From a virus, in the IMG/VR virus record IMGVR_UViG_3300034093_001452, positions 1-26,788 of that record: a stretch of DNA of 26,788 nt. One strand, 5' to 3'. Both the position numbers and the translations under genes were made by a program. Shown in pieces: positions 4,616-12,603 of the stretch. The notes under the pieces are model-generated. The model was not told where the DNA came from and did not search any database. It was given only the letters and a program-made list of their open reading frames with translations. Position 1 is the first letter of the stretch, and each line of letters opens with the position of its first letter.

Positions 4616-5881
4616 ATGCGTAAATCCCGTTTGCGGATTACAAGTGGTTTCTTGTGGGTAATGCTCACATTCTTGGGGTTTTATCCGTCATCTCCCGCTA
4701 AAGCCGAAAACTTAATAATCACTGAACCAACAGATGTTTGGTTTGATTACAATGAAACAACGCAGTTTATAGCGCAAACATACATGATTACTGGGTACAA
4801 CTCAGACCCAATGTTGTGGTTGTATAACGAAGAAGGCACTTTGCTTTACAGCATTGATGACTCCATTGGCTTGCAGTCGTACATCTCTATGGAAGTACCT
4901 GCTGGTCGCTACAGACTACGGGCTGGTATTTGCTGTGGAAACCCTGATGCTTGGCATACAAATCAAGGGTGGAACTTGCGGTATGAACTGGGGTTCAATG
5001 GTGTTGGGTCTACTCAAACCACTTCTACAACCTCTACTACGGTAGAACCAACCACAACGACTTCCACGACTTCTACGACTTCTACCACTACGTCTACGAC
5101 TTCTACCACGACTTCCACAACATCCACAACCACAACGACACTGGCACCAACCACAACCACGTCATCTACTACCACCACCGTTTTGACAACGACAACGACA
5201 ACAGAGCCACCGACAACGACAGTATTACCGACAAGTACAACATCTACAACCTCCACTACGGTTCCTGAAACTACCACTACTTTAGCACCTGTGACGAATA
5301 CCACAAGTACCTCTACAAGTACTACCACTTTGGTCCCTGTACCCACAACCACTACTACAAGTACCTCTACGACCACTACAGTGCCTTCTACGACCACTAC
5401 AACTGAACCTGTACAAGAACTTGTACAGGTTGACCCAGAAGTAACTGCTCTATTAGGAGCCATCAGTATGTTGCCTCAATCTGAAATTGCAGCGGCTGTG
5501 GATAATATTATTGAAGAAGGTGTCAGTCCTGATGAAGCAACCGCCCTTGCTACTAACCCAGAAGTTTTGCAGTCTGTTACAGCCGAACAAGCCGCAGAAA
5601 TCTTTGACGCTGTAGAAGTATCAGAGTTGTCTGACGCACAAGCCGAACAACTTGTTGAGGCTGTTCAAGGTGCTACAGAGGAAGTCAGAGCCGAATTTGA
5701 AGATAAAATTAACGTGTTCGGTGGGAAATTTAATGGATATGTCCCCGTTGGTTCAAACATTGACGTCGGACAAAGAAAAGTACTAGTTGCCGCAACTGGT
5801 ATATTATTTATGGCACCAGCAGTTTCTGTATCTTCGTCTACCAGTGGTTCTCCGTCATCGGACTCTCGTAGGAAGCAATAA
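4616..5881 (+). CDS. Exported surface protein: signal peptide, beta domain, Thr-rich stalk, C-terminal membrane segment
   Basis: 421 residues. Residues 1-30 form a Sec signal peptide: basic start (RKSRLR), hydrophobic core (FLWVMLTFLGFY) and an AKA cleavage site (28-30). Residues 31-133 look like a PPC-type beta-sandwich (MLWLYNEEGTLLYSIDD, then VPAGRYRLRAG). Residues about 134-264 are an almost pure Thr/Ser stalk. Residues 265-370 are acidic helical (TAEQAAEIF, LSDAQAEQLVEAV). A hydrophobic segment at about 388-405 (VLVAATGILFMAPAVSV) precedes a Ser-rich tail ending in RRKQ, as in wall- or membrane-anchored proteins, though no LPXTG motif is seen. The product should be displayed on the host surface. 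It may have been captured from an actinobacterial host. Possible roles are superinfection exclusion, adhesion or lysis control; none is proven. The stop overlaps the next ATG. Confidence 0.85.
   Translation: MRKSRLRITSGFLWVMLTFLGFYPSSPAKAENLIITEPTDVWFDYNETTQFIAQTYMITGYNSDPMLWLYNEEGTLLYSIDDSIGLQSYISMEVPAGRYRLRAGICCGNPDAWHTNQGWNLRYELGFNGVGSTQTTSTTSTTVEPTTTTSTTSTTSTTTSTTSTTTSTTSTTTTTLAPTTTTSSTTTTVLTTTTTTEPPTTTVLPTSTTSTTSTTVPETTTTLAPVTNTTSTSTSTTTLVPVPTTTTTSTSTTTTVPSTTTTTEPVQELVQVDPEVTALLGAISMLPQSEIAAAVDNIIEEGVSPDEATALATNPEVLQSVTAEQAAEIFDAVEVSELSDAQAEQLVEAVQGATEEVRAEFEDKINVFGGKFNGYVPVGSNIDVGQRKVLVAATGILFMAPAVSVSSSTSGSPSSDSRRKQ
5017..5406 (+). repeat. Thr-codon tandem low-complexity region
   Basis: About 390 bases of ACN and TCN codons, with short units such as ACGACTTCTACC reiterated imperfectly, encoding TTST-type repeats broken by PTT, LAPT and EPVQ spacers. 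The repeat stays in frame throughout. Codon variation between units argues against very recent slippage. Confidence 0.9.
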
Positions 5882-6042
5882 TGAAATTCTTTAAAGAAAT
5901 ATACGCCCTCTTGTGGACACTTGCAGGTACTTGTCTTGTACTAATCACACTTTCTGGCTCCGTTAAGGTCCTTGCTTTGTGGATTACGGGTATTACATTA
6001 ACTTTGCATCTCTTGGGGTCTTTTTTCCAAGACGATGAGTAG
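5881..6042 (+). CDS. Two-TM small membrane protein (holin-like candidate)
   Basis: 53 residues starting at the ATG that shares its A with the upstream TAA. Two hydrophobic helices, about 8-24 (YALLWTLAGTCLVLITL) and 28-48 (VKVLALWITGITLTLHLLGSF), are joined by the short turn SGS; the N-terminus has two Lys and the C-terminus is acidic (QDDE). This hairpin topology fits a class II holin or a membrane partner of the exported protein it is coupled to. It lies 14 kb from the endolysin, and two other membrane proteins (20773, 25018) lie closer, so the holin call is weak. The gene is well supported by the coupling and by its membrane helices. Confidence 0.65.
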   Translation: MKFFKEIYALLWTLAGTCLVLITLSGSVKVLALWITGITLTLHLLGSFFQDDE

Positions 6043-6055
6043 CACCTGTCTAGGG

Positions 6056-6067
6056 TAAACTAGTTAC
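6056..6067 (+). promoter_or_regulatory. Leaderless promoter TAAACT-N6-ATG (start of fibre array)
   Basis: TAAACT (6056-6061), six bases (AGTTAC), then ATG at 6068. No Shine-Dalgarno sequence is seen. This is the only clear promoter before the 13-kb fibre array, so the array may be read from here as a long transcript. Confidence 0.6.
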
Positions 6068-6787
6068 ATGGCTAACGTTCCACATACAGTCAATTACAAA
6101 TTAGACAGAGGACTCCCGTGGGAGCGCCTTATTATAGTAAAAAATAAATATAGCCACGCCCTTTTGTACCCTACTGAGGCTCGTGCTTTTATCAAAACAG
6201 GAACTCTATCAAAAGTTGAAATTACTACAGTTATTACTACTGAACGAGGAATTGAACTTTCATTAACTGCTGAGGAAACCCAAGATTTACCCCTTGGAGA
6301 CCTGCAATACGATGTAATGGCTACTATCAAAGGCGTTCAGCGCCCAGTATCTGGCGGTACAATTACTGTATCTGCTTTAGACACTATTACCCCTCTGGAG
6401 GACACACAGGCTATGGAAATCCGTTATAAGCAACACACGGACTACCGCCGTACCTTCACATGGAAGGACTCAACTGGCGCTGTCATGACCATCCAAAGCG
6501 CCTTCATGCAGGCTAAGACGTCTACTGGCACTACTGTTGTGGACTTGCGCTGGTATTCCACCACACCTTCAGAAAACACCGTAATAGCCTTAACCCCTGC
6601 CAGCAAGCGTGGTTACCTAGCGCCAGCAACAGGTGCAACCTTAGAATTACATATTTCTAATACCAACGACGTTGCCGCTGGTTCATACCCATTTGACCTT
6701 TTTGTACAAGATTCGTCAGGTGATTGGGATTGCCTATCATCAGGAACCCTAGTAGTTGAAGCAGCGGTTTCAGCACCACCTGTATGA
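6068..6787 (+). CDS. Baseplate/tail appendage protein with two repeated beta domains
   Basis: 239 residues, soluble, no signal peptide. It is built of two similar halves: residues about 8-105 (YKLDRGLPWERLIIVKNKYS ... DLPLGDLQYDVMATI ... SGGTITVSA) and 117-232 (IRYKQHTDYRRTFTWKDSTG ... VAAGSYPFDLFVQDSSGDW ... SGTLVVEA). Each has the shape of the immunoglobulin-like domains found at the N-terminus of baseplate upper or fibre-connecting proteins: an opening strand with an aromatic, a distal hairpin and a final strand after GxY. It may connect fibres to the baseplate. It is the first gene after the leaderless promoter and overlaps the next gene by ATGA (6784-6787). Confidence 0.65.
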   Translation: MANVPHTVNYKLDRGLPWERLIIVKNKYSHALLYPTEARAFIKTGTLSKVEITTVITTERGIELSLTAEETQDLPLGDLQYDVMATIKGVQRPVSGGTITVSALDTITPLEDTQAMEIRYKQHTDYRRTFTWKDSTGAVMTIQSAFMQAKTSTGTTVVDLRWYSTTPSENTVIALTPASKRGYLAPATGATLELHISNTNDVAAGSYPFDLFVQDSSGDWDCLSSGTLVVEAAVSAPPV

Positions 6788-7209
6788 GCACCGTAGAAGT
6801 TACAAAAACACCTAATAAGTATGTAACAGTTACCCAGAAAAAGAATGTTTCTGTTGTAACTGAGCCTACTGAACAAGTATTAGAGGTACACGACCCAGGC
6901 GTGGCTGGACCTGCCAACGTCCTTGCTATTGGTACTGTAACGGCTGGAGTGCCAGCATCTGTATCTATTACTGGTGTAGCCCCGTCTCAAACTCTTAACT
7001 TTGTTTTACCAGTTGGTGGCTCATTTGTATACACCCAGAGTGTTTCAGCGTCCACGTGGACCATTACTCACAATTTGGGGTTCTTCCCATCCGTGAGCGT
7101 GGTTGATAACGGCGGGAACATGGTCATAGGTGATGTATTATATATAACAGAGAATCAAGTTTCTATTTCGTTTTCCGCCAGTTTTGGTGGAAAAGCATAC
7201 TTTTCGTGA
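6784..7209 (+). CDS. Short tail fibre protein, HNLG-type C-terminal domain
   Basis: 141 residues. The N-terminal 40 residues are Val/Thr-rich (KYVTVTQKKNVSVVTEPTEQ) and look like an attachment strand. Residues about 85-141 form a compact beta domain beginning STWTITHNLGFFPSVSVVDN and ending GGKAYFS, a pattern widely seen in phage fibre and receptor-binding proteins (HxLG followed by PSVxVVDxxG). The same HGLG element occurs in the next two genes, so the three may be related pieces of the fibre set. Translation is coupled to the preceding gene. The receptor is unknown. Confidence 0.7.
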   Translation: MSTVEVTKTPNKYVTVTQKKNVSVVTEPTEQVLEVHDPGVAGPANVLAIGTVTAGVPASVSITGVAPSQTLNFVLPVGGSFVYTQSVSASTWTITHNLGFFPSVSVVDNGGNMVIGDVLYITENQVSISFSASFGGKAYFS

Positions 7210-7216
7210 GGATTAA

Positions 7217-8467
7217 ATGTCAAAGTTTCTAAATAATGTCAATATCAATGGCAATGAACTCCTCAACGCCGTTGTTCATAATGCTGGTACAGCACCTACA
7301 ACTAACCAAAAGGCTGGTGGTATTTATTTTGATACCAACGGTGGTTTAAATAAACTCAAGTATTACAACGGTACGGCATGGGTAGAACTTTCATCAGGTG
7401 GTGCTGGAACGTGGCAACCCATTGATGGTGACCTTACCGCAATAGCCGCACTTGCAGGCACCTCTGGCTTCCTTATCAAAACTGCTGCTGATACATGGGC
7501 ACTAGACACCACAACGTATTTAACATCCTCTACGGGCGTTACAACAGTCAATGGTGCCTCTGGTGCTATCACTAACGTTGCTAAGACAACTGACAAGTTA
7601 AGCGTTTTTGCGGCAACTACATCTGCTGAACTGGCTGGAGTCATTTCTAACGAAACTGGCTCTGGTTCCCTTGTATTTGGTACTAGCCCTGCAATCACAA
7701 CCTCGCTTACTACAGCAAGCACCTCGTTTGACCTACTTAACACAACGGCTACCACAGTTAACTTTGCTGGTGCGGCTACTACTCTCAACATCGGTAATGC
7801 CTCTGGAACAGTTACTATTGCAGGTAACCTAACCGTTGAAGGTACAACAACTACTATTAACTCAACAGTCATCACCGTTGATGATATTAACTTTATTTTG
7901 GGTGATGTTGCTTCCCCATCTGACTCAACAGCCAATGGCGGTGGTCTTACCCTTAAAGGTCTTACTGATAAGACATGGAACTGGGTATCTAGCACAGCGG
8001 CATGGACATCTTCTGAGCATATTGACCTTGCGTCAACCAAGGTCATCAAGATTGCTGGTACACAAGTACTGTCGGCTACCCAGTACACAGGTAATGCTTC
8101 AACCGCTACAACAGCAACCAACGTTACTGGTGGTGCCGCTGGTTCAATCGTTTACCAAACAGGTTCTGCTACTACAAGCACCCTCGGTCTTGGTACTTCG
8201 GGCCATGTCCTTGTTGCTGGCGCATCTGCTCCCGTATGGACAAAGAAGAAGCATGCTGAAACTCTTTCTACATCGGCTACGTCATATGCCATTGCACATG
8301 GTTTAGGAACAAACGATGTAATAGTCAATGTTTATGAAGTATCTTCTGGAGAAGTTGTCTACGCTGACATTACCAACGTAAATGATGGTTCCGCTGTACC
8401 TACGACTACTTTAAACTTTGCGGTAGCACCAACTGCTAACCAATACCGAGTAGTAATCTTGGCTTAG
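7217..8467 (+). CDS. Tail fibre protein
   Basis: 416 residues, Thr/Ala/Ser-rich with beta-structured low-complexity character and no membrane segment. The head (FLNNVNINGNELLNAVVHN ... QKAGGIYFDTN ... KLKYYNGTAWVEL) is the common fibre N-terminal module. The middle has the trimeric shaft pattern TSSTGVTTVNGASGAITNVA and FAGAATTLNIGNASGTVTIA, and the end (about 350-416) is a beta domain with SYAIAHGLGTNDVIVNVYE. A GAGG sequence lies 5 bases before the ATG, so this gene initiates independently of its neighbour. A 7-bp hairpin follows directly after its stop. Confidence 0.85.
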   Translation: MSKFLNNVNINGNELLNAVVHNAGTAPTTNQKAGGIYFDTNGGLNKLKYYNGTAWVELSSGGAGTWQPIDGDLTAIAALAGTSGFLIKTAADTWALDTTTYLTSSTGVTTVNGASGAITNVAKTTDKLSVFAATTSAELAGVISNETGSGSLVFGTSPAITTSLTTASTSFDLLNTTATTVNFAGAATTLNIGNASGTVTIAGNLTVEGTTTTINSTVITVDDINFILGDVASPSDSTANGGGLTLKGLTDKTWNWVSSTAAWTSSEHIDLASTKVIKIAGTQVLSATQYTGNASTATTATNVTGGAAGSIVYQTGSATTSTLGLGTSGHVLVAGASAPVWTKKKHAETLSTSATSYAIAHGLGTNDVIVNVYEVSSGEVVYADITNVNDGSAVPTTTLNFAVAPTANQYRVVILA

Positions 8468-8486
8468 GGGTAGCCTCGTGCTACCC
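8468..8486 (+). promoter_or_regulatory. Intercistronic RNA hairpin
   Basis: GGGTAGC (8468-8474) and GCTACCC (8480-8486) form a perfect 7-bp stem around CTCGT, placed between the stop at 8467 and the AGAGGA ribosome site before 8502. No T-tract follows, so it may act as a processing or stability element or a weak terminator. Confidence 0.5.
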
Positions 8487-8501
8487 TAGTAGAGGACTAT
8501 T

Positions 8502-11500
8502 ATGGCTAACTTTCTCAAATCACTATTTGTCAAGGGCGTTGAGATTGACCCTGCTGGCGCTGCCAGCGACCAAGTACTTAAATACAACGGAACTAAGTTT
8601 GTTCCTGGTACTGCCTCTACTGTTGGCTCTATTGATGACCTTTCAGACGTTATTGTCACCACACCTTCTAATGGTCAAGCCCTTGTATATAACGGCACCG
8701 ACTGGGTAAATGGTGCTTCAGGAGTTGCTGGGAGTACATACACCGCAACTATTGGTGATGGTACCAATGATGTTTTTGTTTTATCGCATGGTCTTAACAC
8801 TCGTGATGTCTTTGTTACTATCCGTAATGCGGCTTCTCCTTATGAAGTTATTGACGCTTATTGGGCGGCTACTACAACTGGCACAGTAACTATTGACTTC
8901 AGCGTTGTACCAACTATCAATAGTGTTCGTGTGGCTATCTATGCCGCTGTAACAGGTAATAACACTGCATTAGCCCTTGACACCCTCACAGATGTTGTTA
9001 TCAGTACACCAGCCAATGGTCAATTTCTTGAGTTTGATGGTACAAACTGGGTTAATAAGGTTAGCCCATCCAATGAGCCGATGGGTCATGAGAATAAAGC
9101 AGACAGCGTTATTTCATTTAACGAAGGTACACGCACATTTTCTATTGCACCAGCATCTACATCATACACAGTGTGGTGTGCAGGTAAACGGTTTGTAAAG
9201 ACAACCACATCAACGGTCATTATTCCAGATACATCAGGTCTTTACTACATTTACTTTGACTCTTCAGGTGTTTTAAGTTATCGGACCAGTTACTTTGTTT
9301 GGGATACAGACGCACCAACTGCTTACATTTACTGGAATGAAGTAGACAATAAGGCTTACTTCTTTGCTGATGAGCGCCACGGAATCACTCTTGACTGGGC
9401 AACACACGAGTACCTACATAGGACTCGTGGTGCGGCTATTGCTAATGGATTTGGAATAAGTTGGGCGGCAGGTAACGGTTCATCTGACACTGATGCAAAG
9501 TTTGACCTTGCTAATGGAACATTTTTTGATGAAGACCTTCAGGTTGATGTCACGCATTCTGCAACTCCAATTGCAAACACATGGGAACAGACTCTTCAGG
9601 GCAACGCAGAGATACCATCTTTTTACAGAGATGGAGACCACTGGAAAAAAGATAATGCAACAGAATTTGCTTTTAAGCAAGGTTCTGGTAGACCAAAGTA
9701 CAACTTGTATTCTGGCGGAGCGTGGACAACTGCGACAGCGCAAAACGGTTATTACATAATTTCGTGGATTGTCGCAACAAACAACCTGAACGAGCCAATA
9801 CTTTCCATTATGGGGCAAACTGCCTATGTTAATCAAGGGCTAGCAGAAGAAGCGCTATGGGAAGACCTTGATTTATCAGCATTACCTATCCATGAATTTC
9901 GCCCGCTTCACAAAATCATTTACAAAGCGCTAGATACATACACAAACTCGGTAAATGCCCGTATCGTCTTAGTGACAGATATCCGACAGATTCTTTCCAC
10001 TGATGGAGCAATCCCATCAACTCCAGTATCCGACCACGGGTCAATGACTGGCCTTGCAGATGATGACCACACTCAGTACTTAACTGATACTCGCCATAAT
10101 GCTTTAGACCACAGTACAGCCATGGCAAGCGTTGTTATTGATGACCTTTCAGATGTTGCCATTACATCACCTGCAAATGGTGAAATATTAAAATATAACT
10201 CTGCTACAAGTTTGTGGACTAACGCTTCTGCTGGTGGGGTTGTTGTTCTTAATGATTTAACTGATGTATCTGCTGCAACACCAATTACATCTCAACCACT
10301 CATTTGGGATGGCACCAACTGGCAATCTGGGTCATTTAACCAGTACCTTCGCTTAGGTGAATCGGGTGTTACTGACTGGTTGCAGTTAAGCCCTCAATCA
10401 TTGCAACTAAATCCAAGTGCGGGGCTTGCTCGCTTCTCTTACTATGAAGTAGTCATCAATGACACCGTTTATCAGGCAGAACTACTTCCTCAAGAACTTA
10501 AATGGACTGACTGGAGCAACGGTAACCAAACAAAAATACAACCGATTGGTGCAACTAACGGGCAAGTACTTGCTTTCAATACTGGTTCATCGTCTTATGT
10601 GCCTTCAAATATACCTATTGATAGTCTCAGTGACGTTGTTATTACTAGCCCTACTGATGGTCAAGTATTAAAATATAATACTGCTACAAGTTTGTGGACT
10701 AACGCTTCTGCTGGTGGTGGAGCAAGTATTACTGTCTCTGATACACCACCAGTGTCCCCTACTGCTGGAGCGCTTTGGTTTGAATCTGATAGTGGTCTTA
10801 CCTTTATTTACTATGATTCCCAGTGGATTGAAATTGGCGCAGGCGCTTCCTACGACCCCATTACAAGAATTGTTCAGGCTAAAGGTGATTTAATCCTTGG
10901 AACTGCCTCACAGACCGTAGACCGTTTAACTGTAGGAAGTAACAGCCAAAGGCTTATTGCTAACTCAAGTACCGCTACGGGGGTCTCATGGGCTTCTGAC
11001 AGCACTAATACAGTCATTGATACTAAAGGCGACCTTCTTGTAGGTGCTACAGCAGATGTTGTAGCCAAGTTGCCAGTAGGCACAGATAACCAAGTTCTTG
11101 TTGCTGACTCTACTGCTACCAATGGTGTTTCTTGGCAAAGTAAACCTTTTAATACAGCATGGGGAACTATTGCATATCAACAAGCAACATCTAACTCGGC
11201 TGGTTTTTCTAGTGAAACAGTAATGTTGACAACAAGTGCATTTACTGCTATTGCTGGTCGCAGATATAAAATTACATACTTTGAATCGGGCGTTTCAACA
11301 CTTAGCGGAACAGTTAACTTTATTAGGTCACGGATAAGGTTGACAAATATCTCTGGAACAATTCTGAATTTTTCAGAAAATGCAATTATTAATCAAAGAA
11401 ACAATACAACTAACTTTTGCATAACAACATCTTTATCTGGTTCTGTAACTGTTTGTGGGACCCTTGAAGCAAGTGGTGGTGGTTCAGGTATCTGTTCTCG

Positions 11501-11552
11501 TTCTTCTGATTCCATTACGCATATTTTAGTAGAAGATATAGGACCCGCATAA
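8502..11552 (+). CDS. Large tail fibre protein with repeated LSDVxITxPxNGQ modules
   Basis: 1016 residues, the largest gene in the window. Five copies of a fibre repeat occur, each with the shape L(S/T)DV..TP.NGQ.L.Y(N/D)GT.W.N: near residues 45-75, 163-190, 545-575, 582-605 and 706-735. Between them lies a folded module (about 192-510) and GLADDDHTQYL (517-527), a motif frequent in phage fibre shafts. Two copies of KGDL..G.A...V..L.VG...Q.L.A...T..GVSW follow (about 792-870). The last 130 residues (AWGTIAYQQ ... RYKITYFE ... RIRLTNISGT ... VEDIGPA) are homologous to the end of the protein at 12603..13700 and probably form a receptor-binding tip. AGAGGA precedes the ATG. The stop shares its last base with the next ATG. 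Confidence 0.9.
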   Translation: MANFLKSLFVKGVEIDPAGAASDQVLKYNGTKFVPGTASTVGSIDDLSDVIVTTPSNGQALVYNGTDWVNGASGVAGSTYTATIGDGTNDVFVLSHGLNTRDVFVTIRNAASPYEVIDAYWAATTTGTVTIDFSVVPTINSVRVAIYAAVTGNNTALALDTLTDVVISTPANGQFLEFDGTNWVNKVSPSNEPMGHENKADSVISFNEGTRTFSIAPASTSYTVWCAGKRFVKTTTSTVIIPDTSGLYYIYFDSSGVLSYRTSYFVWDTDAPTAYIYWNEVDNKAYFFADERHGITLDWATHEYLHRTRGAAIANGFGISWAAGNGSSDTDAKFDLANGTFFDEDLQVDVTHSATPIANTWEQTLQGNAEIPSFYRDGDHWKKDNATEFAFKQGSGRPKYNLYSGGAWTTATAQNGYYIISWIVATNNLNEPILSIMGQTAYVNQGLAEEALWEDLDLSALPIHEFRPLHKIIYKALDTYTNSVNARIVLVTDIRQILSTDGAIPSTPVSDHGSMTGLADDDHTQYLTDTRHNALDHSTAMASVVIDDLSDVAITSPANGEILKYNSATSLWTNASAGGVVVLNDLTDVSAATPITSQPLIWDGTNWQSGSFNQYLRLGESGVTDWLQLSPQSLQLNPSAGLARFSYYEVVINDTVYQAELLPQELKWTDWSNGNQTKIQPIGATNGQVLAFNTGSSSYVPSNIPIDSLSDVVITSPTDGQVLKYNTATSLWTNASAGGGASITVSDTPPVSPTAGALWFESDSGLTFIYYDSQWIEIGAGASYDPITRIVQAKGDLILGTASQTVDRLTVGSNSQRLIANSSTATGVSWASDSTNTVIDTKGDLLVGATADVVAKLPVGTDNQVLVADSTATNGVSWQSKPFNTAWGTIAYQQATSNSAGFSSETVMLTTSAFTAIAGRRYKITYFESGVSTLSGTVNFIRSRIRLTNISGTILNFSENAIINQRNNTTNFCITTSLSGSVTVCGTLEASGGGSGICSRSSDSITHILVEDIGPA
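10186..10237 (+). repeat. 52-bp direct repeat, copy 1 (in large fibre gene)
   Basis: Matches 10666-10717 with two adjacent mismatches (10199-10200); the last 37 bases are identical. The copies lie exactly 480 bases apart, in frame, and encode the end of two fibre modules (SLWTNASAGG). Confidence 0.95.
10666..10717 (+). repeat. 52-bp direct repeat, copy 2 (in large fibre gene)
   Basis: Partner of 10186-10237. Near identity including third codon positions points to recent duplication or gene conversion. Recombination between copies would delete 160 codons without a frameshift. Confidence 0.95.
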
Positions 11553-11716
11553 TGGCTATTGACTTTCCAAACTCCCCTACAGCAAATCAGACCTACACAG
11601 TCGGTGGTAAGACATGGACATACGACGGTGAAAAGTGGGTTGTCGTGGACAAAGTAAACAACGCCTCTAATCAGTTATATGATGTTACGGTATTATTGCG
11701 TATGGAGACTAACTAA
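11552..11716 (+). CDS. Small fibre-associated protein
   Basis: 54 residues between two TAATG junctions, starting MAIDFPNSPTANQTYTVGGK and continuing TWTYDGEKWVVVDK. The F(P)NSP..GQ.YT.GGKTW..DG..W pattern is a common phage tail fibre module, often at the N-terminus of larger fibre proteins, and here it stands alone. It could be the detached head module of a former larger fibre gene or a small subunit that caps a fibre. No membrane or signal features. Both junctions imply coupled translation with the large fibre gene upstream and the tail-collar gene downstream. Confidence 0.7.
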   Translation: MAIDFPNSPTANQTYTVGGKTWTYDGEKWVVVDKVNNASNQLYDVTVLLRMETN

Positions 11717-12603
11717 TGGCTCGTAGGCGTGTAGACACAGCACCACAATTTAACGTTGGCGCTGATTCAGTATTAATCCAGCAAGTATCAGGGTCAACCT
11801 CTACTATTTTTGAGGTTAAGAACTCTTCTGGCGCATCTGTAATGGCTATTGATAGTTCTGGCGCAACCACGGCTACCTTTGCTGCTGGTGTAGGTCTACC
11901 AGTGGGCATGATTACCCCGTTTGCTGGTTCTACGGCACCAACAGGTTGGTTGCTTTGCTACGGACAAGCGGTATCTAGAACAACCTATGCCGCTTTGTTC
12001 GCAGTTCTTTCAACTACTTACAATACTGGTGTCGTAGCAGAAACTGACTTCTGTCTTCCTGACCTTCGTGGTCGTACGGTTGCTGGTATTGACAATATGG
12101 GCGGCACAGACGCTCTTCGCCTTGATATTGCCAATAGTTCTGGAACAGTTATTGGGTCACAGTATGTAACTTTGACTTCCGCACAGTCAGGAGTCCCTGC
12201 TCACTCCCATGACAATACTGCTTCATTTAGCGGTTCTTTTACGGGTACTGGTAGCACAACGGGAAATGATTCTCCAGACCACTCACACTCTGGCACTACT
12301 TCAATGAACGCTTACACAGACTTCTTGAGAGTTGTAGGTGTTGCTGGTACAACAATGGAAAATAACCATGCAGTAGGTCGTGGAGGAGGTTCGTATGCTG
12401 ACCATACAGGTTCTTACCCGAACCACCAACACAACTTCAGTACGGGTGGTGCTTCTGCTCGTCATGCACACTCTTTTACCCCTGCTGGTTCAATTTCAGG
12501 TTCTGTAACGATGAGCAACCAACCCAACACGGCTGCATCTGCTGCTGAATCTCATAGCGTAATGCAGCCAACAATGGTTCTAAACTATATAGTGAGGTAC
12601 TAA
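11716..12603 (+). CDS. Tail collar-domain fibre protein with HxH motifs
   Basis: 295 residues. Residues about 1-57 are a shaft (SVLIQQVSGSTSTIFEVKNS). Residues about 58-130 are a phage tail collar domain: VGMITPFAGSTAPTGWLLCY, GQAVSRTTYAALFAVL, then FCLPDLRGRTVAGIDNMGG. The C-terminal part has four HxH motifs (H163/H165, H189/H191, H237/H239, H250/H252) in Gly/Ser/Thr-rich sequence and ends MQPTMVLNYIVRY, the typical tip ending. In the long tail fibre tip of phage T4 (gp37), HxH motifs bind iron along a trimeric needle; a similar metal-bound needle is likely here but inferred. It is paralogous to 15947..16537. Confidence 0.92.
   Translation: MARRRVDTAPQFNVGADSVLIQQVSGSTSTIFEVKNSSGASVMAIDSSGATTATFAAGVGLPVGMITPFAGSTAPTGWLLCYGQAVSRTTYAALFAVLSTTYNTGVVAETDFCLPDLRGRTVAGIDNMGGTDALRLDIANSSGTVIGSQYVTLTSAQSGVPAHSHDNTASFSGSFTGTGSTTGNDSPDHSHSGTTSMNAYTDFLRVVGVAGTTMENNHAVGRGGGSYADHTGSYPNHQHNFSTGGASARHAHSFTPAGSISGSVTMSNQPNTAASAAESHSVMQPTMVLNYIVRY

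Noticed and set aside
5014-5463. 149-codon open frame on the minus strand, almost all Val
   Set aside because: It is the antisense of the Thr-codon tract; ACN/TCN repeats read backwards give GTN codons without stops. No ribosome site or sensible protein.
6011-6032. TCTTGG/CCAAGA inverted repeat with T-rich loop near the end of the two-TM gene
   Set aside because: The T-run lies in the loop rather than after the stem and the repeat is inside coding sequence, so it does not fit a terminator.
7363-8121. 252-codon open frame on the minus strand
   Set aside because: Antisense shadow of the fibre gene at 7217..8467, caused by its Thr/Ala-rich codon use; no promoter, start signal or recognisable domain.
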